Below, piece by piece: positions 54,026 through 62,709 of a stretch of 64,000 nt of DNA. The translations under genes and the position numbers were made by a program. Under the pieces are notes generated by a model. The model saw only the letters and a program-made list of their open reading frames with translations, did not search any database and had not been told where the DNA came from. The first letter of the stretch is position 1; every line of letters starts with the position of its first letter. The stretch is from the NCBI RefSeq assembly GCF_900446215.1, contig NZ_UAQZ01000002.1, positions 186,001-250,000 on the forward strand, written 5' to 3'. The DNA comes from Burkholderia cenocepacia (GTDB lineage Bacteria; Pseudomonadota; Gammaproteobacteria; Burkholderiales; Burkholderiaceae).

Positions 54026-57000
54026 GATTCGCCAAAGTCCTCGTCGCGAACCGCGGCGAAATTGCCTGCCGCGTGATTCGCACGCTGAAGCGCCTCGGTA
54101 TCGCATCGGTCGCGATCTATTCGGATGCCGATCGCGACGCGCGCCACGTGGCGCTCGCCGACGAAGCCGTACGCGTCGGGCCCGCGCCGGCGGCCGACAG
54201 CTATCTGAACGTCGCGGCGATCCTCGCCGCCGCGCGCGAGACCGGCGCGCAGGCCGTGCACCCCGGCTACGGTTTCCTGTCCGAGCATGCCGCCTTTGCC
54301 GACGCATGCGAAGCGGCAGGCCTGCGCTTCATCGGGCCGCGCGGCGACCACATGCGCGCGTTCGGCCTCAAGCACACCGCCCGCGAACTCGCGGCCGCGC
54401 ACGGCGTCGCGTTGCTGCCCGGCACCGGACTGCTCGACGACGTCGCGACGGCGCTTGCCGAAGCCGACGCGATCGGCTATCCGGTGATGCTGAAAAGCAC
54501 CGCGGGCGGCGGCGGCATCGGCATGTCGCTGTGCCGCGATGCCGCGCAGCTCGGCGCGGCGTTCGAATCCGTCGCGCGGCTCGGCGCCGCGAACTTCGCG
54601 CATGCGGGCGTCTATCTCGAGAAGTTCGTCGAACATGCGCGACACATCGAAGTGCAGATCTTCGGCGACGGTCGCGGCGGGGCGCTCGCGCTCGGCGAAC
54701 GCGATTGCTCCGTGCAGCGGCGCAACCAGAAGGTGATCGAGGAAACCCCCGCGCCCGACCTGACCGACGCCGAACGCGACGCGCTGCACGCGAGCGCGGT
54801 GCGGCTCGCCCGCGCGGTGGGCTACGCGTCGGCCGGCACGGTCGAATTCGTGTTCGACGCGAGCACGCGGCAATTCTATTTCCTCGAAGTGAACACGCGG
54901 CTGCAGGTCGAGCATTGCGTGACCGAGGCCGTGACGGGCGTCGATCTCGTGGAATGGATGATCCTGCAGGCCGAGGGCGACCTGCCGCCGCTCGACACGC
55001 TCGCCGTCGCACCACGCGGCGCGAGCATCCAGGTGCGGCTGTATGCGGAGGATCCGCACAAGCAGTTCCAGCCGAGCGCCGGGCTGCTCACGCACGTGGC
55101 GTTTCCGGACAACGTGCGGGTCGACGGCTGGATCGAGGCAGGCACGGAGATCAGCGCGCATTACGATCCGCTGCTCGCGAAGCTGATCGTGCGCGGCGAC
55201 ACGCGGCGCGACGCGCTGGCCGCGCTGCGTGCCGCGCTCGACCAGACCGAGCTGTACGGGATCGAGACCAACCTCGACTACCTGCGTGCCGTCGTCGGCT
55301 CCGACGCGTTCGCGCGCGGCGCGCCGACGACCGCCTTCCTGTCGCGCTTCGCGTTCGCGCCGCATACGATCGACGTGCTCGACGGCGGCGTGCAGACCAC
55401 CGTTCAGCAGGCCCCCGGGCGGGTCGGCTACTGGAGCGTCGGTGTGCCGCCGTCAGGGCCGATGGATGACCGCGCATTCGACCTTGCTAACGCGCTGCTC
55501 GGCAACCCGCGTGACGCGGCCGGGTTGGAATTCACGATGGTCGGCGCGACGCTGCGCTTCAATACCGCGACGCTGTTCGTGCTCGGCGGTGCGCCGCTCG
55601 CGGCCACGCTCGACGGCGAAGCGGCGCCGTTCTGGCAGGTCGTGCGCGCACGAGCGGGCGCGGTCCTGAAGCTGGGCGGCGTGACGGGCGCGGGCGTGCG
55701 CGCGTGTCTCGCCGTCAAGGGCGGGCTGCAGGTGCCCGACTATCTCGGCAGCAAGGCGACCTTCACGCTCGGCCAGTTCGGCGGCCATGCCGGCCGCGCG
55801 CTGCGCAAGGGCGACGTGCTGCATCTGCACGCGCAAGCGGGGCGCGGCGATGCCGGCGCGATGCTGGCCGCGGCCGACATTCCCGCGCTGACGCATGCAT
55901 GGACGCTCGGCGTGCTCGACGGTCCGCATGGCGCACCGGATTTCTTCACGCCGGACGACATCGCGATGCTGTACGGCACGCAGTGGACCGTCCATTACAA
56001 CTCCAGCCGCACCGGCGTGCGGCTGATCGGCCCGAAGCCTCGATGGGCGCGTGCGGACGGCGGCGAGGCGGGGCTGCATCCATCGAACATCCACGACAAC
56101 GCGTATGCGATCGGGGCCGTCGATTTCACCGGCGACATGCCGGTGATCCTTGGCCCCGACGGGCCGAGCCTCGGTGGCTTCGTCTGTCCAGTGACGGTCG
56201 TGCGCGACGAGTTGTGGAAGCTCGGGCAGTTGCGGCCGGGCGATACCGTGCAGTTCGTGCGCGCGGGCGTGTCGTCCGGAATATCGGCCGGGGAACCGGC
56301 TGCCGCGGTCGTGGAGGCGGCACATGACGTTGCCGCGGCTGCATCCGGCTCGTTCGACGATTGCGTGCTGCATCGCGATCCGTCGGCTGGCGGCGGCATC
56401 GGCGTCGTCTACCGGCGCTCGGGCGATCGCAACGTGCTGGTCGAATACGGGCCGCTCGTGCTCGACCTGAACCTGCGTTTTCGCGTGCACGCGCTGATGG
56501 GCTGGCTCGACGCGCACCGGTTGCCCGGCATGCTCGACCTGACGCCGGGCATCCGGTCGCTTCAGGTGCAGTTCGACGCGCGGACGCTGCCGCTTGCCGC
56601 GCTGCTCGCGCATCTGCAGACCGCCGAGCGCGAACTCGCCGACGTGGCCGACATGCGCGTGCCGAACCGCATCGTGCATCTGCCGCTGTCGTGGGACGAC
56701 CCGTCGACGCGCGTCGCGATCGAGCGCTACATGCAGTCGGTGCGGCCCGATGCGCCGTGGTGCCCGAGCAATATCGAATTCATCCGGCGCATCAACGGCC
56801 TGGCGAGCATCGACGACGTGAAGCGCATCGTGTTCGATGCGCGCTATCTGGTGATGGGGCTCGGCGACGTCTACCTCGGTGCGCCCGTCGCGACGCCGAT
56901 CGATCCGCGGCACCGGCTGGTGACGACGAAGTACAACCCCGCGCGCACCTGGACGCCGGAGAACGCGGTCGGCATCGGCGGCGCGTATCTGTGCGTGTAC

Positions 57001-57642
57001 GGGATGGAAGGGCCGGGCGGCTATCAGTTCGTCGGCCGCACCGTGCAGATGTGGAATCGCCACCGCACCACGCGCGAATTCGAGGCCGGCAAGCCGTGGC
57101 TGCTGCGCTTCTTCGACGAGATCCGCTTCTACGAAGTTAGCGAGGCCGAGCTGCGTGCGCTGCGAGAGGATTTCATCGCGGGCCGCGCGACGCTGAAGAT
57201 CGAGGAATCGGTGTTCGACCTGCGCGCCTACAACCGCTTCCTGCACGACGAGGCGGAGTCGATCGCCGCGTTCAAGGCGACGCAGCAGGCCGCGTTCGAC
57301 GCGGAGCGCGAGCGGTGGCGCGTGGCCGGCCATGCGGAATACGTCGGCGAGGGGGAGCCGGGCGATGCGCAAGCGGAACGGGTAGCGGGCGCGCTCGACG
57401 ACACGCAGCGGGCGATCGCCGCGGACGTGTCGGGCAGCGTGTGGAAAGTGCTGGTCGAAGCCGGCGAGCGCGTGAGCGCGGGGCAGGTCGTCGCGATCGT
57501 CGAATCGATGAAGATGGAGGTGGCGGTGACGGCAACGGAAGACGGCGCGATCGAGACGATCGATTGCGCGCCCGGCATGGCGGTGGTGGCCGGCCAGCGG
57601 CTGATGGTGATGAAGGCGGGCGCCGCCGAGGAGGTCGCATGA
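54022..57642 (+). CDS. Biotin-dependent guanidine carboxylase (urea-carboxylase family)
   Basis: 1206 residues. Biotin carboxylase (about 1-445) with KVLVANRGEIACRVIRTLKR, the glycine-rich KSTAGGGGIGMSLCRDAAQL, and FLEVNTRLQVEHCVTE; carboxyltransferase (about 450-1110) with ATPIDPRHRLVTTKYNPART; biotin carrier domain (about 1120-1200) with Lys1164 in VESMKMEV. It adds carboxylate to guanidine (or urea) using ATP and bicarbonate. Residue 701 is Asp in GAVDFTGDMP. By my recollection, guanidine carboxylases have Asp and urea carboxylases Asn at the equivalent position, so with the riboswitch and two DUF1989 partners guanidine is favoured. Overlaps neighbours by ATGA on both sides. Confidence 0.92.
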   Translation: MRFAKVLVANRGEIACRVIRTLKRLGIASVAIYSDADRDARHVALADEAVRVGPAPAADSYLNVAAILAAARETGAQAVHPGYGFLSEHAAFADACEAAGLRFIGPRGDHMRAFGLKHTARELAAAHGVALLPGTGLLDDVATALAEADAIGYPVMLKSTAGGGGIGMSLCRDAAQLGAAFESVARLGAANFAHAGVYLEKFVEHARHIEVQIFGDGRGGALALGERDCSVQRRNQKVIEETPAPDLTDAERDALHASAVRLARAVGYASAGTVEFVFDASTRQFYFLEVNTRLQVEHCVTEAVTGVDLVEWMILQAEGDLPPLDTLAVAPRGASIQVRLYAEDPHKQFQPSAGLLTHVAFPDNVRVDGWIEAGTEISAHYDPLLAKLIVRGDTRRDALAALRAALDQTELYGIETNLDYLRAVVGSDAFARGAPTTAFLSRFAFAPHTIDVLDGGVQTTVQQAPGRVGYWSVGVPPSGPMDDRAFDLANALLGNPRDAAGLEFTMVGATLRFNTATLFVLGGAPLAATLDGEAAPFWQVVRARAGAVLKLGGVTGAGVRACLAVKGGLQVPDYLGSKATFTLGQFGGHAGRALRKGDVLHLHAQAGRGDAGAMLAAADIPALTHAWTLGVLDGPHGAPDFFTPDDIAMLYGTQWTVHYNSSRTGVRLIGPKPRWARADGGEAGLHPSNIHDNAYAIGAVDFTGDMPVILGPDGPSLGGFVCPVTVVRDELWKLGQLRPGDTVQFVRAGVSSGISAGEPAAAVVEAAHDVAAAASGSFDDCVLHRDPSAGGGIGVVYRRSGDRNVLVEYGPLVLDLNLRFRVHALMGWLDAHRLPGMLDLTPGIRSLQVQFDARTLPLAALLAHLQTAERELADVADMRVPNRIVHLPLSWDDPSTRVAIERYMQSVRPDAPWCPSNIEFIRRINGLASIDDVKRIVFDARYLVMGLGDVYLGAPVATPIDPRHRLVTTKYNPARTWTPENAVGIGGAYLCVYGMEGPGGYQFVGRTVQMWNRHRTTREFEAGKPWLLRFFDEIRFYEVSEAELRALREDFIAGRATLKIEESVFDLRAYNRFLHDEAESIAAFKATQQAAFDAERERWRVAGHAEYVGEGEPGDAQAERVAGALDDTQRAIAADVSGSVWKVLVEAGERVSAGQVVAIVESMKMEVAVTATEDGAIETIDCAPGMAVVAGQRLMVMKAGAAEEVA

Positions 57643-59510
57643 GCACGACGGAACGCTCGATCCTGCGCGGAGTGCATGCGATTGCCGCGCTGCGCGCCCG
57701 CTACGCGGCGGGGGACCTGACGCCGCCTGCGCTCGTCGACGCGATCGCTGCGCACTTCGATGCGGGCGACCCGCACCATGCGTGGATCCGGCCGCTCACG
57801 CGCGACGAGATGATGCCGTACGCCGACGCGCTGGCCGGACGCGACATCGCGTCGTTGCCGCTGTACGGCGTGCCGTTCGCGATCAAGGACAACATCGACC
57901 TCGCCGGCATCCCGACGACGGCCGGCTGCCCCGCCTACGCGTACACGCCGGCACGCAGCGCGCCCGTCGTCGAGCGGCTGATCGCGGCCGGTGCGATTCC
58001 GGTCGGCAAGACGAATCTCGACCAGTTCGCGACCGGGCTCTCAGGGCAGCGCTCGCCTTACGGCGCGTGCCGCAATGCGCTCGACCCGCGCTACGCGTCG
58101 GGCGGCTCGAGTTCCGGGTCGGCGGTGGCCGTCGCGCTCGGGGTCGCGACGTTCTCGCTCGGCACCGACACGGCCGGCTCCGGGCGCGTGCCGGCCGCCT
58201 TCCACGGGCTCGTCGGGCTCAAGCCGACACGGGGCGTGCTGAGCACGCTCGGCGTGGTGCCGGCCTGCCGGTCGCTCGATTGCGTGTCGGTGTTCGCGCG
58301 TTCGGCGGACGACGCGCGCGTCGTGTTCGCCGCTGCGCACGGCGTGACGGAAGGCGATCCGTACGGGCGCGCATGGCAGCCGCTGCTGGGTGCGGACGGG
58401 TTGCGGGCACAGCCGGCGCGGCCGCTCGGGCAAGTGCGGTTCGGCACGCCGCGTGCCGATCAGCTCGAATTCTTCGGCGACGCATCGTATCGAGCGGCGT
58501 GGGGCGCGGCGCTCGAACGGCTGCGCGCGACCGGCGCGCGGCTCGTCGAGATCGACTTCGCACCGTTCCTGGCCGCCGCGCGGCTGCTGTACGACGGCCC
58601 GTGGGTCGCCGAGCGGCTCGCCGCGATCGGCGCATTCGCCGCGCGCGAGCCCGACGCGCTGCATCCGGTGATCCGCGAAATCGTCGGCGGGGCGTCGCGC
58701 TTCAGCGCCGCCGACGCGTTCGCCGCATTCGACCGGCTGGCGGCGCTGCGCGTCGACGCAGCCCGCGCGTGGGACGGCCTCGATGCGATCGTGATGCCGA
58801 CCTCGGCGACGACCGCGACCGTCGATGCGCTCGAAGCCGATCCGATCGCGATCAATTCGCGCTTCGGCTACTACACGAACTTCGTGAACCTGCTCGACCT
58901 GTCGGCGATCGCGGTGCCGGCGGGCACGTGCCCGACCGGGCCGCATGCGGGCTTGCCGTTCGGCATCACGTTCGTCGGGCGCGCACACGACGATGCGCGG
59001 CTGCTCGATCTCGCACACGCGTGGGGCGACGGCGTTGCCGCTGTCGATGACGGTCGGCCGCCTGCGGCCACAGTGTCGGCGCGTGCCGCAGCCCCGGGTG
59101 TCGTGCGGGTGGCCGTTGTCGGCGCGCATCTGCGCGGCGAACCGTTGAACGGGCAGCTCACGCAGCGCGGCGCGCGCTTCGTCACCGCGACCACCACCGC
59201 GCCGGCCTATCGCCTCTACGCGCTGTCCGCGGAAGCAAGCGGCGGTGTCGCGAAACCGGGCCTCGTGCGTGTGCCGAACGATGGCGCGCCGATCGCGGTC
59301 GAGGTCTGGGAGATGCCGGTCGACGCCTACGGCAGCTTCGTCGCCGGAATTGCGGCGCCGCTCGGCATCGGCACGCTGACGCTCGCCGACGGTACGCGCG
59401 TGCAGGGCTTCCTGTGCGAAAGCGTGGCGCTCGACGATGCGCAGGACATCACGCGGTTCGGCGGCTGGCGGGCCTACCGCGCGCAGGCCGCCAGCGGCGC
59501 GCTGCAATGA
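57639..59510 (+). CDS. atzF: Allophanate hydrolase, AtzF-type
   Basis: 623 residues. Amidase-signature domain (about 1-440) with Lys83 in YGVPFAIKDNIDL, the GGSSSGSA loop (cis-Ser157) and nucleophile Ser181 in GTDTAGSGRVPAAF. A separate C-terminal domain (about 475-615) contains VVGAHLRGEPLNGQLTQRGA and PVDAYGSFVAGIAAPLGIGT, as in AtzF. It converts allophanate to two ammonia and two CO2. It begins in an ATGA overlap with the carboxylase. It completes guanidine carboxylation, deimination and hydrolysis in one operon. Confidence 0.92.
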   Translation: MSTTERSILRGVHAIAALRARYAAGDLTPPALVDAIAAHFDAGDPHHAWIRPLTRDEMMPYADALAGRDIASLPLYGVPFAIKDNIDLAGIPTTAGCPAYAYTPARSAPVVERLIAAGAIPVGKTNLDQFATGLSGQRSPYGACRNALDPRYASGGSSSGSAVAVALGVATFSLGTDTAGSGRVPAAFHGLVGLKPTRGVLSTLGVVPACRSLDCVSVFARSADDARVVFAAAHGVTEGDPYGRAWQPLLGADGLRAQPARPLGQVRFGTPRADQLEFFGDASYRAAWGAALERLRATGARLVEIDFAPFLAAARLLYDGPWVAERLAAIGAFAAREPDALHPVIREIVGGASRFSAADAFAAFDRLAALRVDAARAWDGLDAIVMPTSATTATVDALEADPIAINSRFGYYTNFVNLLDLSAIAVPAGTCPTGPHAGLPFGITFVGRAHDDARLLDLAHAWGDGVAAVDDGRPPAATVSARAAAPGVVRVAVVGAHLRGEPLNGQLTQRGARFVTATTTAPAYRLYALSAEASGGVAKPGLVRVPNDGAPIAVEVWEMPVDAYGSFVAGIAAPLGIGTLTLADGTRVQGFLCESVALDDAQDITRFGGWRAYRAQAASGALQ

Positions 59511-59574
59511 ACGCCCGGTCGCGCGATGCCGCGGTATCCGCGCGACCGGCACCTGAAACGATACGGAGATTCCG

Positions 59575-60549
59575 ATGACAACGACCCGCAACACGACCGG
59601 CTGGCTCGCGGTGCGCCGCGAGCTGACGACGCGCGGCCAATGGACGCTCGGGCTGGCGTCCTTCCTGCTGCCGTTCGCCGTCTGGTGCCTGATCAGCTAC
59701 GTCCCGTTCGTCTGGCATCCGCAGATGCGCATCACGAATCCGGGCAGCGTCGACTATTTCCAGACCGGCATGCAGATCGACCGCGACGTGTTCGACGACG
59801 AGCTCGCGCATGCGCGTGCGGCGCACGCGGCGGTGCCCGAGGGCGAGCGCGCGAATCCGGTCTACCTGCCGGCGCCGCACCAGGTATTGCGCGCGTTCTA
59901 CACGGCGTTCACGACGCCGCCCGCGTCGCGCGATGGCGTGTGGCTGCACGAAAGCCTGTGGCACAGCATCCGCATCATCTTCTGGGGCTTCGTGATTTCG
60001 TCCGCGATCGGCGTGCCGCTCGGCATCGTCTGCGGCACCTTCAGTGCGCTCGCGCGGCTGCAGGAGCCGTTCCTGGAGTTCTTCCGCTACCTGCCCGCGC
60101 CGGCGTTCGGCGCGCTGATGGTCGCGATTCTCGGCATCTATGACGCGCCGAAGATCGCGATCATCGTGATCGGTACGCTGTTCCAGCAGGTGCTGATCAT
60201 CGCGAACACCACGCGCAAGCTCGAATACGGGCTGTTCGAGGCCGCGATGACGCTCGGCACGAAGAAGCTGAAGCTGCTCACGCACGTCGTGATTCCGGGC
60301 GTGCTGCCCGACCTGTATCGCGATCAGCGGATCCTGCTCGGTTGGGCGTGGACCTACCTGATCGTCGCCGAACTGGTCGGCACGAGTTCGGGCATCACGT
60401 GGTACATCAGCCAGCAGGCGCGCTACCAGCATTTCGACAACGTATATGCGGCAATCCTGATGATCGGGATCATCGGCCTCGGCACCGACATCGTGCTCGG
60501 GCTGCTCGGCCGCCGGCTCTTTCCGTGGGACCGCACGCTGAAAGCGTGA
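59575..60549 (+). CDS. ABC transporter permease (guanidine cluster)
   Basis: 324 residues, TauC/SsuC-type permease (BPD_transp_1) with an unusually long N-terminal extension of about 130 residues (residues 20-125, with MRITNPGSVDYFQTGMQIDR) before the core. The ABC contact loop reads EAAMTLGTKKLKLLTHVVIP. Start has GGAG at good spacing. The extension would lie between the first and second membrane segments and is typical of permeases in urea/guanidine carboxylase clusters. Its binding protein is the divergent gene at 50605. Confidence 0.88.
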   Translation: MTTTRNTTGWLAVRRELTTRGQWTLGLASFLLPFAVWCLISYVPFVWHPQMRITNPGSVDYFQTGMQIDRDVFDDELAHARAAHAAVPEGERANPVYLPAPHQVLRAFYTAFTTPPASRDGVWLHESLWHSIRIIFWGFVISSAIGVPLGIVCGTFSALARLQEPFLEFFRYLPAPAFGALMVAILGIYDAPKIAIIVIGTLFQQVLIIANTTRKLEYGLFEAAMTLGTKKLKLLTHVVIPGVLPDLYRDQRILLGWAWTYLIVAELVGTSSGITWYISQQARYQHFDNVYAAILMIGIIGLGTDIVLGLLGRRLFPWDRTLKA

Positions 60550-60594
60550 CGTCCGCTCCCACGTCCCCATCGACCGATTTCCGCAGAGGGCATC

Positions 60595-61506
60595 ATGCAG
60601 AACCCGCAAGCCGTCCCCGATTACCTGATTCAATCCGACGCGGTGCGCGAGCGCTTCGCGCGGCTGAAGGCCCGCGACGTGATCCTCGACGTGCGACACG
60701 TCGGCAAGCGTTTCGCGACGCCGCAGGGCGAGTGCGTCGCGCTCGACGACATCAGTTTCCGCACGCACCGGCGCGAATTCGTGTGCGTGATCGGCCCGTC
60801 CGGCTGCGGCAAGTCGACGTTGATCCGGATCCTCGCCGGGCTCGACGCGCAGACGAGCGGCGACGTGCTGCTCGACGGCAAGCCGGTCGACGGGCCGGGC
60901 GCCGATCGCGGGATGGTGTTCCAGGGCTATACGCTGTTTCCATGGCTCACGGTGAAGAAGAACGTGATGTTCGGCCTGCGCATGAACGGCAGCAGCAGCG
61001 GCGCGGCCGAGCGCGAGGCGCTGCAGTGGCTCGATCTCGTCGGGCTGACGCGTTTTGCCGACGTGTATCCGCACCAGTTGTCGGGCGGCATGAAGCAGCG
61101 CGTGGCGATTGCCCGTGCGCTCGCGAACCGTCCGCGCATCCTGCTGATGGACGAACCGTTCGGCGCGCTGGACGCCCAGACGCGGGCAAGGATGCAGACG
61201 CACCTGCTCGACATCTGGCGCAACATCGACGTGACGATCCTATTCATCACGCACGACCTCGACGAGGCGATCTTTCTGGCCGACCGGATCCTGGTGCTGA
61301 AGGCGAATCCGGGCGGGGTGCAGGAGTTGATCGAAGTGCCGGTGCCGCGGCCGCGCGATTATTCGCAGGTCAATACGCCCGAGTTCATCGCTACGAAGGC
61401 GCGACTCGAAGCGCTGATTCATCCGAAGGAGACCGCGACGGCCGAAGACGACGGCATCAAGCCGCACATGATCCGGATGACGGACGTGACGGATAGCGTC
61501 GAGTAG
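60595..61506 (+). CDS. ABC transporter ATP-binding protein (guanidine cluster)
   Basis: 303 residues, TauB/SsuB-type ATPase. Walker [19 protein letters not shown] (near 66-83), Q-loop [13 protein letters not shown], signature [20 protein letters not shown], Walker [13 protein letters not shown] and switch His in [11 protein letters not shown]. The C-terminal 70 residues exceed the minimal domain. It lies 45 bp after the permease and is the last gene of the operon. Confidence 0.9.
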   Translation: MQNPQAVPDYLIQSDAVRERFARLKARDVILDVRHVGKRFATPQGECVALDDISFRTHRREFVCVIGPSGCGKSTLIRILAGLDAQTSGDVLLDGKPVDGPGADRGMVFQGYTLFPWLTVKKNVMFGLRMNGSSSGAAEREALQWLDLVGLTRFADVYPHQLSGGMKQRVAIARALANRPRILLMDEPFGALDAQTRARMQTHLLDIWRNIDVTILFITHDLDEAIFLADRILVLKANPGGVQELIEVPVPRPRDYSQVNTPEFIATKARLEALIHPKETATAEDDGIKPHMIRMTDVTDSVE

Positions 61507-61714
61507 CGTGGCGCCGGCTCATGCCGTCACGCCAGAACGCCTGTCGCATCGGGCCTGCGATGTTTCGGGTTGATGACTGCATCGACGGGCGCGTCAGGAA
61601 AATGCCGCCAACTTGCTTACATCCGGATTAATTTTGTCCACGCTGAGTGGACCTCGACTTCCCACGGTAAGCTGATGCATTCCTGATCGATTCTTCGGCT
61701 TGCGAGAGAAAGCG

Positions 61715-62452
61715 ATGAAGGTGACCATTGCGTACATCGAAGAACCGCCATTCGGCTGGACCGAAGCGGATGGCACCGCGACCGGTGCCGATCTAGAGCT
61801 CGCGGCGACAATCCTCCGGCAGATAGGCGTGACCCGGATCGAGTATTGCCCGGCGACGTTCGGCGAATTGCTGCCCGGCCTCGCATCAGGTCACTGGGAC
61901 ATGAACGTGCCGCTTTTCGTGACACCGCAGCGTGCCGATACCGTCGCGTTCAGCGTGCCGGTGTGGGGGATCGAAGACGGTTTTCTGGTTCGCCCGGGAA
62001 ATCCGAAGGCGCTCAGGCGTTATGCGTCGATCGCCGAACGTCCTGACGCGCGCCTCGGCATCATTGCCGGACAGGTCCAGCACGATTCCGCGATCGCGGC
62101 GGGCGTGAGCCGGCGGCAAATCGTCGTCTTCGAACAGCAGGCCGACGCGATCGCGGCCGTTCTTTCCGGCGTGGTCGATGCGTATGCGAGCACCGCGTTG
62201 GGGAATCGAATCGTGGCGGGCCGGATAGGCAGCGCGCTGATCGAGGCCGTCGCGCACGAGTCGGATGTCGACGGCAGCCCGCGGACGCCTCCGCTGGGCG
62301 CGTTTTCATTCAACCGGGAAAACGGGGATCTGCTGGCGGCGTTCAATCAGCGACTTCGCTCGTATCTCGGCTCGCCGGACCATCGCGCTCGCATGGCGAG
62401 ATTCGGGCTGACGGCGCGCGAGATCGATCCGGCCGTCTTGCAGACGGGATAG
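61715..62452 (+). CDS. Binding-protein-like protein without signal peptide
   Basis: 245 residues from an ATG with GAGAGA upstream. SBP_bac_3-like fold: VTIAYIEEPPFGWTEADG, ELLPGLASGHWDMNVPLFVT and LGIIAGQVQHDSAIAAGV. No signal peptide; the first strand begins at residue 2. Like the gene at 25831 it lacks transporter partners and may be a cytoplasmic ligand-binding or enzyme derivative. It is 208 bp after the guanidine operon and separated by AT-richer sequence, so probably independent. Confidence 0.72.
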   Translation: MKVTIAYIEEPPFGWTEADGTATGADLELAATILRQIGVTRIEYCPATFGELLPGLASGHWDMNVPLFVTPQRADTVAFSVPVWGIEDGFLVRPGNPKALRRYASIAERPDARLGIIAGQVQHDSAIAAGVSRRQIVVFEQQADAIAAVLSGVVDAYASTALGNRIVAGRIGSALIEAVAHESDVDGSPRTPPLGAFSFNRENGDLLAAFNQRLRSYLGSPDHRARMARFGLTAREIDPAVLQTG

Positions 62453-62503
62453 GTCGGCACTCGGCCGGCAAGCGTCGCTCGATAGCGACGCATCGCTCGA
62501 CGA

Positions 62504-62665
62504 ATGATGGAACGGTCGGCCGGCGCCGACGAATTCCACGGCGGCGGCGCGCGCGATGTCGCGATCGTGGATCTGCAACACGTCGACGACACGGTTCACG
62601 ACGATCAGGTTGCCGAACCTCTTACCGACGTGGCCGGCACCCACGATGGTCAGCCGAGATATCGC
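62504..62665 (-). pseudogene. Possible remnant of a Rossmann dehydrogenase
   Basis: In the minus frame just downstream of the aldehyde dehydrogenase, the stretch RLTIVGAGHVGKRFGNLIVV followed by DVLQIHDRDIARAAAVEF looks like the N-terminal nucleotide site (G-A-G-x-V-G) and start of a malate/lactate- or ketoreductase-type enzyme. No ATG start is available and the frame then runs antisense into a live gene. Motif-based call, weak. Confidence 0.28.
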
Positions 62666-62674
62666 GATTCCCCG

Positions 62675-62696
62675 GCGACGGCCCGAAGGCCGTCGC
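62675..62696 (-). terminator. Hairpin after aldehyde dehydrogenase gene
   Basis: 9-bp perfect stem GCGACGGCC/GGCCGTCGC with a 4-base loop (TTCG on the minus strand), 13 bp after the aldehyde dehydrogenase stop. Very stable, but no T run follows. Confidence 0.5.
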
Positions 62697-62709
62697 GCCG
62701 TTGTGGCCG

